Positions 44,065 through 53,180 of a stretch of 64,000 nucleotides of DNA are shown piece by piece. The notes below the pieces were generated by a model. The model was not told where the DNA came from, made no database searches, and was given only the letters and a program-made list of their open reading frames with translations. A program made the position numbers and the translations under genes. The DNA lies in NCBI GenBank assembly GCA_028289585.1, contig JANQPI010000026.1, forward strand, positions 553,311-617,310, read 5' to 3'. The DNA is from Candidatus Zixiibacteriota bacterium (GTDB lineage Bacteria > Zixibacteria > MSB-5A5 > GN15 > FEB-12). Numbering within the stretch: position 1 is the first letter of the stretch; every line of letters begins with the position of its first letter.

Positions 44065-45546
44065 ATGCCAGCGTTTGACTTTGACTTAGTTGTCATCGGC
44101 TCCGGTCCTGCCGGAGAAAAGGCCGCCATCGAAGCGAGCAAGCTTCGTAAACGAGCCTGCATTATCGAGCGTCGCCAGGCGCAAGGTGGGGCCTGTCTCC
44201 ACACCGGCACGATTCCCTCCAAGACACTCCGCGAAACCGTTCTCTATATCGCCGGACTTCGGAAACGTTCTGTCTATGGCATGATGGGCGGTTTCCGACC
44301 GAGTCTGACGATCAAAGAATTGATGTATCGCAAGGGCCAGGTCATTCGCCAGGAACTGGATGTTATCCAGCAAAATATGGCCCGACACAACATCGAAGTG
44401 ATCCATGGTACCGGAGTCATCACCGACCCGCATACGGTCATGGTTTCCGATGGTGACGATTCCAATCGGATCATCAGCGCCGAGGTGATCGTCATTGCCA
44501 CGGGGACCCGCTCCCGGCGACCGGAGCACGTGCCGTTCGATGGTCATTACGTCTATGACGTTGAGTCGATTCTCGATCTCGATACGATCCCGCGGTCACT
44601 AACGATTGTTGGCGGCGGCGTTATTGGGTGTGAATACGCATCGATTTTTTCGAATCTTGGTGTCAAAGTAACCATCATTGACATGCGTAAGCAGTTGCTT
44701 GGTTTCCTTGATCGTGAGATTTCCGAAACGCTTACCTACCTCATGCGCAAGTATGGCGTTACGCTTGTGCTCGGTGAGAATCCGGATTCGATCGAGGTCG
44801 TTGACAATCAGGTCGTTTCGCGTATGCCGAGTGGTCGACGTATTGTTTCCGAGCGTCTTTTGTATTCCGCCGGTCGCTTCGGTAATACTGAAAATCTCGG
44901 ACTTGAGTCGGTCGGTATCATCCCCGACCAGCGTGGCTTGATCAAGGTCGACCAGTTCTACCGTACCGATGTGCCAAGCATCTTTGCGGTTGGTGATGTC
45001 ATCGGGTTTCCGTCGCTGGCGTCAGTGTCAATGGATCAGGGGCGCCTGGCCGTTATCCATGCCTTCGAGAATGATGACCTCACCTGTCTCAACACGCTAC
45101 TGCCGTTTGGTATCTATACGATCCCTGAGGTGTCGATCATTGGCGAGACAGAAGAATCGTTGTCGGCCGACGGTGCTGACTACGAGATCGGGATCGCTCG
45201 CTATTGCGAACTTGCCCGCGGTCAGATTATCAACGATCACGACGGACTCCTGAAGATCATCTTCGATCGTCGGTCGCGCCGTATCATTGGCGTTCACATT
45301 ATTGGGGAGGGAGCCGCGGATCTCGTACACATTGGTCAGGCGGTGATGTCGTTCGGCGGTCGTCTCGACTACTTCGTGAATACCGTTTTCAATTACCCCA
45401 CGCTGGCCGAGGCGTATAAGGTTGCTGCACTCGATGGTTTCGCCCGGCTGGCTGACGCCAGTATCGATGCAGAGAGTTCAGTCGAAGTACTTCCCGGCGA
45501 GGCTACCGAGGTGGCAATCCGCGTAGCGCGCTCAGCCGCTGAATAA
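44065..45546 (+). CDS. sthA: Soluble pyridine nucleotide transhydrogenase
   Basis: FAD-dependent flavoprotein that interconverts NADPH and NADH (SthA-like), 493 residues from the ATG at 44065. The FAD motif VVIGSGPAGEKAAIEA, a NAD(P) Rossmann motif TIVGGGVIGCEYASIF and FAVGDVIGFPSLASVSMDQG are clear, and the C-terminal dimer domain has GVHIIGEGAADLVHIG. At the redox site it reads GGACLHTGTIPSKTL: one Cys with Thr at the second position, like SthA (GGGCTHWGTIPSK), so it is not a disulfide dehydrogenase. The gene overlaps the converging next gene by 44 bases. Confidence 0.9.
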   Translation: MPAFDFDLVVIGSGPAGEKAAIEASKLRKRACIIERRQAQGGACLHTGTIPSKTLRETVLYIAGLRKRSVYGMMGGFRPSLTIKELMYRKGQVIRQELDVIQQNMARHNIEVIHGTGVITDPHTVMVSDGDDSNRIISAEVIVIATGTRSRRPEHVPFDGHYVYDVESILDLDTIPRSLTIVGGGVIGCEYASIFSNLGVKVTIIDMRKQLLGFLDREISETLTYLMRKYGVTLVLGENPDSIEVVDNQVVSRMPSGRRIVSERLLYSAGRFGNTENLGLESVGIIPDQRGLIKVDQFYRTDVPSIFAVGDVIGFPSLASVSMDQGRLAVIHAFENDDLTCLNTLLPFGIYTIPEVSIIGETEESLSADGADYEIGIARYCELARGQIINDHDGLLKIIFDRRSRRIIGVHIIGEGAADLVHIGQAVMSFGGRLDYFVNTVFNYPTLAEAYKVAALDGFARLADASIDAESSVEVLPGEATEVAIRVARSAAE

Positions 45547-47527
45547 CGTCCCCGTAATCCGGATCCATTCTAGAGGCGATGCCCAGGTAGCGCTGATACC
45601 ACTGTATCGCCGCCTCACGATCGGCTCGCTGCTCCGCGACTCGTCCCAGTACAACATACGGCCGGGTGCGGCTTGAATCGATTCGGATGATCTCCTCCGC
45701 CGATACCGCCGCGGAGTCGACATGGCCGGCGAGGGCATAGTAATTCATGAGATCGACGGACAGATCAAGATCCTCGGGCAGCAAAGCGATCGCCCGATTG
45801 AGTTTTTCGCGAGCGTCGAGAAGCCGTCCGATACCGAGTGACCAACTGTAGTCATTCATCAGGAACTCTTTACGGTGCGGTGAGAGAATCAACAAGGTGT
45901 CAAGATGCGGACGAGCCTCGGACCATCGCTGTTGATTCATCAGAGCGACGGCCAGTTGAGCTCGGGCGTCTTCCCAGAACGGTCGCCGAGCCACGAGTCG
46001 ATGCAGTTCCACCACGGCTGCGGCGTACTGACCATCGAACATCAAGTCGAATGATCCGCGCAGAGTGAGTTCGTCCGGAGATAGGATGATATGACGATTG
46101 TCCCAGTCGGCAGACTGTTCGGTGTTGCCTTCGACCAACCAGGCATCGCGGAGTGCAATGACGCCGTCCTGCCAGTGCAGCGGCCGCGTGTCAAAATATG
46201 ACGAAGCCGTAACTTCGGCACGGTCCAGAGGGAGAAGAATTGGCATCCAGGCGAGCGGCAGAGCGACGACACCAATCGCCGCCAGCGTAGCCAGACGGCG
46301 CTTTCCGGAACCCTCCTCAGACTGAACCAGTCCAGCCAGCAGTACAGAACCGCCGAAGAGCAGCCCACCGAGCAGAGGGAGGTCGAGGACGATGGAGTGA
46401 CGCGGGTTGAGGATGATGGCGAGTGTTGCTCCTCCCAGCCAGACGATCAGGGCGGCGCCCAGAGTCGGTGTCGCGAGCACGCGAGGAAGCTGGCGCACGA
46501 GTTCCCAGATGATCAATGCCGTCAGGGGAGCCACGAGCCAGACGAGTTGCAGGATATCGCCGAGATGCTCACTCGACCACAGGCCGTAACTTTTGAACGG
46601 TGCCGTCCCCGCCGTGCTCAGGATCAGCTCCTGGAGCCGGAAGTCGGTGGCTCGCTGGCTGTAAAGGTAGGCTGTTCCGAGACCAAGGCCAACGAGGGAC
46701 AGTACGAGTGGCACTATCTTGGGCAACCGTGGCAGCAGTCGGGTCGTCACAACGATGTAGAACCAGGCCGGTATGAGGATCAGAAGAGCCGGATGGGCGA
46801 GGGGAGCCAAGCCGGTGATCACTGTTAGCAGCAGTGGAGGAACACGCGAGCGTGTCTTTTCGCAGTCGATCGCAAAGGTTACAAACCACAGACCGAAGGC
46901 CGGTATCCAGCTGGCAGGGCCAATGAACGAAAACGTCAGTAGTGCGGTCGGCGGACCGAGGACCAGTAAGAGTACGGCGAACCGGTCTTTAACGACGGTA
47001 GGCCAACGAACGGCGATGCGAACGGCCGCGATCACGGCCAGAATTGTTGCGAAGCCGCCGGTAGTACGCCATGCGCCGACCGCGGCCTTGCTTTCAATCC
47101 ATCCGATCAGGCCGACCGCGTCGAAGACCAGGCGGGCGAGACCGTGACTCCACAATTCGTACCAGTCAAGTGGCTGGTAGCGAAACTGCGTAAGCTCACC
47201 AACCCACAGGTTACCACCAACATACAACGGCCCACCATAGCCGAACGCGAGAAACAGTAGGCTGAAGAGTGAGGCGAGACCAAACTGCCCCCGATGGTCC
47301 TCAAGGGCGCGCGATGCATGTTTCGCCTGCGTGGCAATCGTATATCCGGCAAGACCGGCTAACAGCGGCCATACGACTTTGTACCAGGGGGCTACGTAAG
47401 AGAAGTGTTCGAATGACCAGGGATGCGTGAAGATTTCATCGCCGAGGTACCGTCCGGTAATCCACACGAGGGCAACCACCCCGAGGTAGATCTTGGTCAG
47501 TCGGTTCGCTTCCGAGGCAACCGACAT
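45503..47527 (-). CDS. Polytopic membrane protein with C-terminal TPR repeats
   Basis: 674-residue inner-membrane protein. About ten to twelve hydrophobic segments fill residues 10-440 (for example WPLLAGLAGYTIAT, SLFSLLFLAFGY), then a soluble C-terminal part with tetratricopeptide-like repeats (about 500-660: LRGSFDLMFDGQYAAAVVELHRLV, WSEARPHLDTLLILSP, LDAREKLNRAIALLP, PYVVLGRVAEQR). This layout recalls O-antigen ligase-like or oligosaccharyltransferase-like proteins, but no catalytic motif is seen. It begins one base after recR. Its end overlaps sthA tail-to-tail by 44 bases. Confidence 0.65.
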   Translation of the reverse strand: MSVASEANRLTKIYLGVVALVWITGRYLGDEIFTHPWSFEHFSYVAPWYKVVWPLLAGLAGYTIATQAKHASRALEDHRGQFGLASLFSLLFLAFGYGGPLYVGGNLWVGELTQFRYQPLDWYELWSHGLARLVFDAVGLIGWIESKAAVGAWRTTGGFATILAVIAAVRIAVRWPTVVKDRFAVLLLVLGPPTALLTFSFIGPASWIPAFGLWFVTFAIDCEKTRSRVPPLLLTVITGLAPLAHPALLILIPAWFYIVVTTRLLPRLPKIVPLVLSLVGLGLGTAYLYSQRATDFRLQELILSTAGTAPFKSYGLWSSEHLGDILQLVWLVAPLTALIIWELVRQLPRVLATPTLGAALIVWLGGATLAIILNPRHSIVLDLPLLGGLLFGGSVLLAGLVQSEEGSGKRRLATLAAIGVVALPLAWMPILLPLDRAEVTASSYFDTRPLHWQDGVIALRDAWLVEGNTEQSADWDNRHIILSPDELTLRGSFDLMFDGQYAAAVVELHRLVARRPFWEDARAQLAVALMNQQRWSEARPHLDTLLILSPHRKEFLMNDYSWSLGIGRLLDAREKLNRAIALLPEDLDLSVDLMNYYALAGHVDSAAVSAEEIIRIDSSRTRPYVVLGRVAEQRADREAAIQWYQRYLGIASRMDPDYGDVIQRLSALRGLPPR

Positions 47528-47528
47528 G

Positions 47529-48125
47529 CTAGAACTCTTGACGACCTTCGAGGGCGCGGGAAAGCGTCAGACTGTCGGCATACTCCAAATCAGAACCAAC
47601 CGGTAGACCACGGGCGATTCGCGTGACAGCAATGCCGAGTGGCTTAATCAGTCGGGAAAGATACGCGGCCGTGGCCTCTCCCTCGACATTGGGATTGGTG
47701 GCGATGATCACTTCGCTGACATCTTCAGACATTCGCTTCATCAGTTCGGCTATCTTAAGATCATCCGGACCGATGCCGTCGAGGGGTGATAGACGGCCGT
47801 TGAGCACATGGAAGCGACCATTAAATGACTCGGCTTTGGCGAGTGCGGCGACGTCCATTGGTTCCTCGACGACGCAGATTTTGTCGTCGACCCGGCGTGG
47901 GTCAGCACACAAGGCACACGGGTCACTTTCGGCGATGTTGCAACAGGTTGAACAGAAGCCAACCGCGTCTTTAACCTCACCGATCAAGCGAGCGAACTCG
48001 CGGGCGTCATCAGCGGGCATCTTGAGGATGTGAAACGCAAGGCGGGTTGCCGACTTGCGGCCGATTCCCGGCAGTTTTGCCAGCCAGTTGATGAGCTGGC
48101 CAACAGCCCCCGCGGCAGCAAACAT
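47529..48125 (-). CDS. recR: Recombination mediator RecR
   Basis: Acts with RecF and RecO to load RecA at gaps. Helix-hairpin-helix LPGIGRKSATRLAFHIL at the N-terminus, four-cysteine zinc finger CSTCCNIAESDPCALCADPRR, and the Toprim domain with ICVVEEPMDVAAL and VIIATNPNVEGEATAAYL. 198 residues, normal. Only eight bases separate it from ybaB, as in most bacteria. Confidence 0.97.
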   Translation of the reverse strand: MFAAAGAVGQLINWLAKLPGIGRKSATRLAFHILKMPADDAREFARLIGEVKDAVGFCSTCCNIAESDPCALCADPRRVDDKICVVEEPMDVAALAKAESFNGRFHVLNGRLSPLDGIGPDDLKIAELMKRMSEDVSEVIIATNPNVEGEATAAYLSRLIKPLGIAVTRIARGLPVGSDLEYADSLTLSRALEGRQEF

Positions 48126-48132
48126 AGCGATC

Positions 48133-48462
48133 CTAGAAGGGGAGGTTAAGTCCCGGTGGCAGGTTCAGGCCACCGGTCAGCGAGGACATCTGCTCGGCCT
48201 GTGTTTCGGCGACCTTCTCGCGAGCCTGATTGATGGCGGCCGCAATGAGATCCTGCAGCATATCGACATCTTCGGGATCAACAACTTCCGGGTCGATGGT
48301 AATCGAAACGAGCTCGTGTTTGCCATTGGTAACGACTTTCACCATCCCGCCGCCGGCTGAGCCCTCGACTTCCATGTTGGCCAGCTCCTCCTGCATTTCG
48401 GCCATCTTGGCCTGCATCTGCTGGACCTGTTTCATCATATTGCCAAGGCCACCCTTGCCCAT
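48133..48462 (-). CDS. ybaB: YbaB/EbfC-family nucleoid-associated protein
   Basis: Small DNA-binding protein (109 residues) that forms dimers with a pincer shape. N-terminal MGKGGLGNMMKQVQQMQAKMAEMQEELANM coiled segment (typical family start, shortened here), the core GSAGGGMVKVVTNGKHELVSITIDPEVV and C-terminal AAAINQAREKVAETQAEQM. Lies between dnaX and recR in the classic order; GGAG upstream. Confidence 0.95.
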   Translation of the reverse strand: MGKGGLGNMMKQVQQMQAKMAEMQEELANMEVEGSAGGGMVKVVTNGKHELVSITIDPEVVDPEDVDMLQDLIAAAINQAREKVAETQAEQMSSLTGGLNLPPGLNLPF

Positions 48463-48497
48463 CAGTAATCTCCTTCCGAGTGTTGTGCCGAGAGTCG

Positions 48498-50185
48498 TTA
48501 CTCACGCACCGAGCGAATACCTATAATTTCACCATCGACGCGTTTCACCAGGTCGCGAAGGCGCGGCGATTTGGCCAGGAGTTCGTTGGCTGACGGGCCG
48601 CGCTGGATCTGTGGGTCCGATTCATTGGCGCTCGTAACGAATTCGATCTCCGGCGCGGGAGTATACCGATCTGCCAGCACCCGCGCAATGGTCGCTCGAT
48701 GGTCCGGTGCCGAGAGCATCGCGGCTGCCCCCACGGCTTCACCAAAGAAGGTGACCGTAAGTCGGTGACCGTCGATTCCCGACGGGCGACCGAGGCCAAG
48801 CTGTGCGGCCAGCATTGAGTTTTGATCACGCAGAAACGCCAGTGTCGTCGGCCACGTTTCGAGTAGCTGTTCGAGGGTCTCGGGCCATGTAACGGACGGT
48901 TGGCTGACCGGGGGAGATGGTGCCTGGGGGAGCGTAGGACGAGCGGGTGTTGGGTGTGACGGCGTCGGTTGGGGGGGCGGTTCGCCTACGGATTTGGCTT
49001 CTCCGTTACTTTCGCTCCGGGAAAAAAAGCTGCCGACCGGCCGGTCTCCTTTCCACCTGCTCCGGAGAGTTCGGCCAGGGCCGCTGCCAGATCGACGGTT
49101 CGATCCATCTCAGCCATCCGAACGGCCAACAGGTCGAGCATCAGGCGGGCATCGAGCCCCGCCTTGATATCACCGATCGTTCGTGTCACGAGGTCAATCA
49201 TGCGAAGAATGTCACCGAGCGGCAGTCCGTCGCGCTGTTTCTGGTAATCGGCACGCTCCGACTCTGAAAGAGCGAGTAAGTCGTTGTCCGTGTCGGTATG
49301 CAGGAGCATGAGCAGTCGTAGATGCTCAAGGAGTTCGAGCAGGAAGTCTTTCCCCTCGACCGCACTCTCGGTCACCGAGTGCATCGCCCGCAGGGCGGCA
49401 ATACGATCCGATTGAATGGCGGCATCAACCAGCGCGAAGATAAGTGCCCGATCGACCAGGCCGAGCGACGTGATAACGTCGTTCTCGGTGACCTCATCGC
49501 CGGCATACCCAATAATCTGATCGAGCAGTGAGATGGAGTCCCTTACCGAACCATCACCCTTGCGAGCTATCAACCGAAGCGCGGCATCGGAAATCGTCAC
49601 GTTCTCTCGATCGGTGATTGTCCGCAGATGGCGTGCGAGGTCGTCAATTGAAACTCGCCGGAAATCGAATCGGTGCGTGCGCGAAAGAATCGTCTCCGGC
49701 ACTTTCAGTGGATCGGTCGTCGCAAAGATGAACACGACATGTGCCGGCGGTTCTTCCAATGTCTTGAGCAGGGCATCGAACGCTGATGCCGATAGACGAT
49801 GCACCTCATCGATGATATAGATTTTCTTGCGGCCCTTAGTCGGCAGGTAGCGGACGTTTTCGCGGAGTTGCCGGATGTCGTCGACACCGGTATTCGATGC
49901 CGCATCGATCTCCAGAACGTCGAGCGAGGAACCGGCAATGATCTCGGCGCAGATCGGATCGGACGGATCGGGGTTCGGATTGGGACCGTTGGTGCAGTTG
50001 ATCCCCATGGCGAGAATCCGTGCGCAGGTCGTCTTGCCGGTCCCGCGGGGGCCACAGAAGAGGAACCCGGTGCCGATGCGATCGCGTTCCAACATGGAGC
50101 GCAGGGTCGTGGTGATATGGTCCTGCGCGACGACATCGTCGAATGATCGCGGACGGTATTTGATCGCCAGCACCTGGTACGTCAT
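48498..50185 (-). CDS. dnaX: DNA polymerase III gamma/tau subunit, frameshifted
   Basis: Clamp-loader ATPase. The gamma-like frame runs 50185-48986 (399 residues from MTYQVLAIKYRPRSF): Walker A GPRGTGKTT, zinc-module region, DEVHRLSASAFDALLKTLEEPP, SRC-like LSRTHRF. It then stops after AFFPGAKVTEKPNP. A second open frame, shifted by -1, continues without a stop from the T7 run to 48498 and encodes a Pro-rich linker and a tau-type C-terminal domain (about 174 residues; full tau about 562). The shift point is a T TTT TTT heptamer at 49028-49022. This matches the gamma/tau strategy of E. coli and Thermus. A longer start at 50245 is unlikely. Confidence 0.9.
49022..49028 (-). other. Slippery heptamer for -1 frameshift in dnaX
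   Basis: On the minus strand the codons read GCT TTT TTT CCC, so T TTT TTT is a perfect X XXY YYZ site. An AAAGGAG stretch lies about 17 bases upstream and a short ACGGA/TCCGT hairpin about 15 bases downstream; both could help but neither has ideal spacing. Transcriptional slippage on T7 is an alternative. Confidence 0.65.
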
Positions 50186-50287
50186 GTCGAGGAGTATAGG
50201 TGACGCGCTCGTGGCCGCGAAATCATATTTTGCTTGGCTGCACAAACGAACCGGCGTACCCGTCTTAACTAGCGACCTGCCAGATAG

Positions 50288-50890
50288 TTGTCTCGAAAGG
50301 ACTCATCTCTGCACCGCCCTCTGCTTGTCATGATTGTTCTCGCGATGATCGTCGCCGCGCCGTCGGTTGACGCTCGGAACCTGATGTCGGCGACTCCGGG
50401 GAAGAGCAAGGTGGGGATTCGCGCCGGCGTGTTGGCCGCGGGTACGTTCAAGCTTCAGGATACAACGACGGTCACGACGCGCTCCGGTGCCTACGGCGGA
50501 GTCTGGTTCGACCTGGCGCTGGGGTCACGGATGTTCGTTGCGATCGATGCCGATGTTGGCAATTTCGATGTTTATGGTCGGGCGCGCTGGTTTGTGGCCG
50601 GCTTTGCCGGGGTGAAGTTCCGTTTGAACAACCCCAGCGCGCGGCTCGAGTGGCGACCGGTCGCAGCGGTCGGTTACGGCAACGTTGCTCGGCTGCCCGG
50701 CACGTTTGAGCCGATCGATCTCTTCCTGCTGAAGGGGGGTGTCGAGTTGCTGTTGACTCCCGCCGAACGTCGGGCGCGTTATCAGTGGGTCCTGGAGGTA
50801 GTTGTGATCGCCGCACCGTCGGGAAGTTCGGCGGGTCGCGATGCATCGTTTGGCCCGACCGGGCTGTTCCGTATCGGCGTACAGCTGTAG
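50288..50890 (+). CDS. Secreted or outer-membrane hypothetical protein
   Basis: About 200-residue protein with a hydrophobic leader (RPLLVMIVLAMIVAAPSVDA) and amphipathic beta strands (KVGIRAGVLAAGTF, YGGVWFDLALGSRMFVAIDADVG, FVAGFAGVKFRL, LLKGGVELLLTP) ending in GLFRIGVQL, a barrel-like last strand. The start is unclear: TTG at 50288 is in frame, but AAAGGA at 50295-50300 is well spaced for a CTG at 50309; the ATG at 50330 would leave a leader without positive charge. Divergent from dnaX; function unknown. Confidence 0.55.
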   Translation: MSRKDSSLHRPLLVMIVLAMIVAAPSVDARNLMSATPGKSKVGIRAGVLAAGTFKLQDTTTVTTRSGAYGGVWFDLALGSRMFVAIDADVGNFDVYGRARWFVAGFAGVKFRLNNPSARLEWRPVAAVGYGNVARLPGTFEPIDLFLLKGGVELLLTPAERRARYQWVLEVVVIAAPSGSSAGRDASFGPTGLFRIGVQL

Positions 50891-50986
50891 ATGGCTGGGA
50901 TCCCCGCGATCCTGCGTCATTCCCCCTTGACGGCGGAATCGGGGCGCGGTTATACTCACCCCCCGCGCCGTGAGGTAAGCCGTTAT

Positions 50987-51062
50987 GGGGCTGTAGCTCA
51001 GCTGGGAGAGCGCTACGTTCGCAATGTAGAGGTCAGGGGTTCGATCCCCCTCAGCTCCACCA
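50987..51062 (+). tRNA. tRNA-Ala (anticodon CGC)
   Basis: Acceptor GGGGCTG/CAGCTCC (one G-U pair), anticodon stem CTACG/TGTAG with loop TTCGCAA (CGC), T-arm AGGGG TTCGATC CCCCT. CCA is encoded. It decodes GCG. Followed by a small terminator and then the SRP RNA region. Confidence 0.96.
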
Positions 51063-51067
51063 TTTTC

Positions 51068-51085
51068 AGGCCCGAGAGGGCCTTT
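51068..51085 (+). terminator. Terminator after tRNA-Ala
   Basis: AGGCCC and GGGCCT pair around GAGA directly after the tRNA, followed by TTC. The stretch to about 51240 contains more paired segments but no gene. Confidence 0.55.
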
Positions 51086-51239
51086 CATGTTTACACGCAG
51101 GCGCGCGAGGTTGGCGTGGCAGCAGGTGTCCCTTCGACTAACTCAGGAGAGACCTCACCTGTCCCAGGTGGTCGGTGGCGTTAGCTGGATAGCTGTCCTA
51201 GAGACGGTCGTCGACCGACACGTTAACGAACAAGACTCA

Positions 51240-51512
51240 CAAAGTGAGTGCTAGACGGGGAGCTAGCGGTGCCCTGTAACCCGGAATCCGCTTTACCGGG
51301 GTTGAAGTCCCACCCGAGGGTTGGGAGGGTAGTTTAGGCGAGCGAAACGTGGTGTTGATAGTTGGGTCTTGTGCGACGCAGACCTTTTGAACCCCGCCAG
51401 GCCCGGAAGGGAGCAACGGTAGAAAGTTACCTGCGGGTGTTGCGAGGTTACCCGGCTTGAGCTAACGGTCGTGAGTTTGGCTAATCTGCCGCCCGGAGGT
51501 GGGTGCACGAAA
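51240..51512 (+). ncRNA. ffs: Large signal recognition particle RNA (Alu plus S domain)
   Basis: The invariant S-domain loop CCAGGCCCGGAAGGGAGCA (GGAA tetraloop at 51405-51408) marks SRP RNA, which binds Ffh and targets membrane proteins. Upstream, GTGCTAG..GGGGAGCTAGCGGTGCCCTG and the pairing TAACCCGG..CCGGGGTTG are typical of the Alu domain found in the roughly 270-nt bacterial large form rather than the 4.5S form. The 3' end GGAGGTGGGTGCACG pairs back towards the Alu region. A strong terminator follows. Exact 5' end uncertain by about 20 bases. Confidence 0.92.
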
Positions 51513-51517
51513 TTGAC

Positions 51518-51552
51518 AGCCGCCCGGCGAGGCTTAACGCCGGGCGGCTTTC
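51518..51552 (+). terminator. Rho-independent terminator of SRP RNA
   Basis: Perfect 12-bp stem AGCCGCCCGGCG with CGCCGGGCGGCT around an eight-base loop, followed by TTTCTGTTTCTTT. Confidence 0.92.
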
Positions 51553-51679
51553 TGTTTCTTTGACCGTGCGGCAGCCGGGTGCCCCACCCGTTAAGATGGT
51601 AACTCCCCCAGCAAGCGAGCTGGTATTAACGTTGTTTCAAAGAGCAGGTTAAACTGGCGAGAGCAGCACCCGCTTCACT

Positions 51680-52129
51680 CTAGAATTCGTTCTCGTTGAT
51701 CGTTTGCGACCCGGAGCAGCCGCTTCCCGAAACCGTCGAACTCGTATTCGCCCAGATTTCACCCGTTGACGGATTGTAGGCCCAGCCGCCTCGTGTGCCA
51801 ACCACGACCCCTTTGGTAACTCCCAGGACAATCGAATCCGGAGCGCGGTTTTCGGCTTGGAACGGATTATCAGGAATGTCGTGTAGAAGCACCCGGCCAA
51901 TCGTCGCCAGGGTGTCTAAGGGGGGCCAGATGGTGGATTCGTCACCTAGTGCCCGCTTCATTTGCCACGAGGAGATCCCTTCCCGAAAGCCACCCAGGGA
52001 TGCCTTCACCGAAGCAATCCTGGCTTCGATGTGGATATCCTTGTACACCGGCATGGCAACCACGGCAACGAACCCGAGGATAGCAATGATGACGACAAGC
52101 TCTATGAGCGAGAATCCCGCCTCTCTCAT
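51680..52129 (-). CDS. Type IV pilin-like protein (GspG/PilA family)
   Basis: 149-residue prepilin-like protein. From the ATG at 52129 the start is MREAG-FSLIELVVIIAILGFVAVVAMPVYKDI (shortened): short basic leader, cleavage after Gly, +5 Glu and a hydrophobic helix, hallmarks of type II secretion or type IV pilus subunits. The C-terminal part has GGWAYNPSTGEIWANTS, as in pseudopilin/GspG proteins, and a disulfide-like CSGSQ. No assembly machinery is adjacent. A longer frame upstream has unlikely composition. Confidence 0.8.
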   Translation of the reverse strand: MREAGFSLIELVVIIAILGFVAVVAMPVYKDIHIEARIASVKASLGGFREGISSWQMKRALGDESTIWPPLDTLATIGRVLLHDIPDNPFQAENRAPDSIVLGVTKGVVVGTRGGWAYNPSTGEIWANTSSTVSGSGCSGSQTINENEF

Positions 52130-52339
52130 GCGGAACACCCCCAACGTGTTGCGGAGCAACTTCCCTTTACAGGTTATCGGCATTTTGCCGACATTGATTG
52201 AGCGATTGATTGCTCGCTCGCTCCGCCAGGCTTGGTTCAGGACGCGAACGATCGAGTGGATGATGCCACGGCCCTTGTTACCGGACTCACCACTGGGTGG
52301 CGAGTGTGTACTCCGCACCACGCGATGCCAAACAGTGTG

Positions 52340-53074
52340 CTACTCTGGCTTGGCTCTCAAGACATAAATGACCCAGGGGGCGATTCTCATTTCGCTGACC
52401 CATTGACAGGGATCAGTCGATCTCCCCAACGGGCGATACACCTCTTCAGCAATCAGCTCAGCCGAAGCGAATGTCCTCGCATACGCGTCATCCCCCCAGA
52501 GAATGTCTTCCACCGGACGGCGATCGTCGACATCGAGCATGACGATCTGCACCCTGTCTCCGTCCTTGGCCGACGCATTTTTCGGAAAATCTTTCGTGGA
52601 GAACGATGACCACTCGTTGATGTAAATGTCGGGAGATGACACAAGGTTGATCATTCGGCCATTGGGGGTGAGCAAGTTCCGAATCGATTGAAACAGCGTG
52701 ATCTTTTTGGTCGGCGTATCGATGTTGTCGAACGTAAACGCCGCGAGCACGAGATCGAAACGTTCGTCCGCCAGTGACTCGAGATTGCCATCGTCAACCA
52801 GCCGGTAGTCACCATGTGGATCGAGTTCCCTGGCCTGGTCGAGCATTTGCGGTGAAATGTCGATGCCGGTGACGTTGAAACCGAGTCTTTGGCAGAATCG
52901 AGACGAACGGCCGGTGCCGCAGCCGAAATCAAGAGCACGCGACCCGGTCACATGTTTGTTAACGATTTCGGGAAGATCACGAAAGGCCAGGTAATAGGTT
53001 CCGGGGAAGTCGAGTTTTGCGTACGACTTCGCGCGCGTTTCGTCGTTGTAGACGTTAGCGAATTCGTCTCCCAT
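52340..53074 (-). CDS. Class I SAM-dependent methyltransferase
   Basis: 244-residue methyltransferase from the ATG at 53074, after GGGAG. Motif I is ALDFGCGTGRSSRFCQ, followed by VTGIDISPQMLDQAREL, the acidic motif YRLVDDGNLESL, FDLVLAAFTFDNI and PNGRMINLVSSPDIYIN. Typical Methyltransf_11/25 layout for small molecules. Substrate unknown; its neighbours (pilin, VOC) give no clue. Confidence 0.88.
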   Translation of the reverse strand: MGDEFANVYNDETRAKSYAKLDFPGTYYLAFRDLPEIVNKHVTGSRALDFGCGTGRSSRFCQRLGFNVTGIDISPQMLDQARELDPHGDYRLVDDGNLESLADERFDLVLAAFTFDNIDTPTKKITLFQSIRNLLTPNGRMINLVSSPDIYINEWSSFSTKDFPKNASAKDGDRVQIVMLDVDDRRPVEDILWGDDAYARTFASAELIAEEVYRPLGRSTDPCQWVSEMRIAPWVIYVLRAKPE

Positions 53075-53180
53075 GATCTCCCTCGTCGGTAACAGGTCGG
53101 GCTGTGCTGACTCTCGATTGGAATGTAATCCCTGTTGCGGAGTTACACCACTGTCAGGAGACCCGTGGCGAGCAGGTTGA

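Noticed and set aside
48986..49030. dnaX as a pseudogene or a simple sequencing error
   Set aside because: The break is at a correctly phased slippery heptamer and the -1 frame stays open for 175 codons, the expected design for gamma/tau. A homopolymer error cannot be excluded but is the weaker reading.
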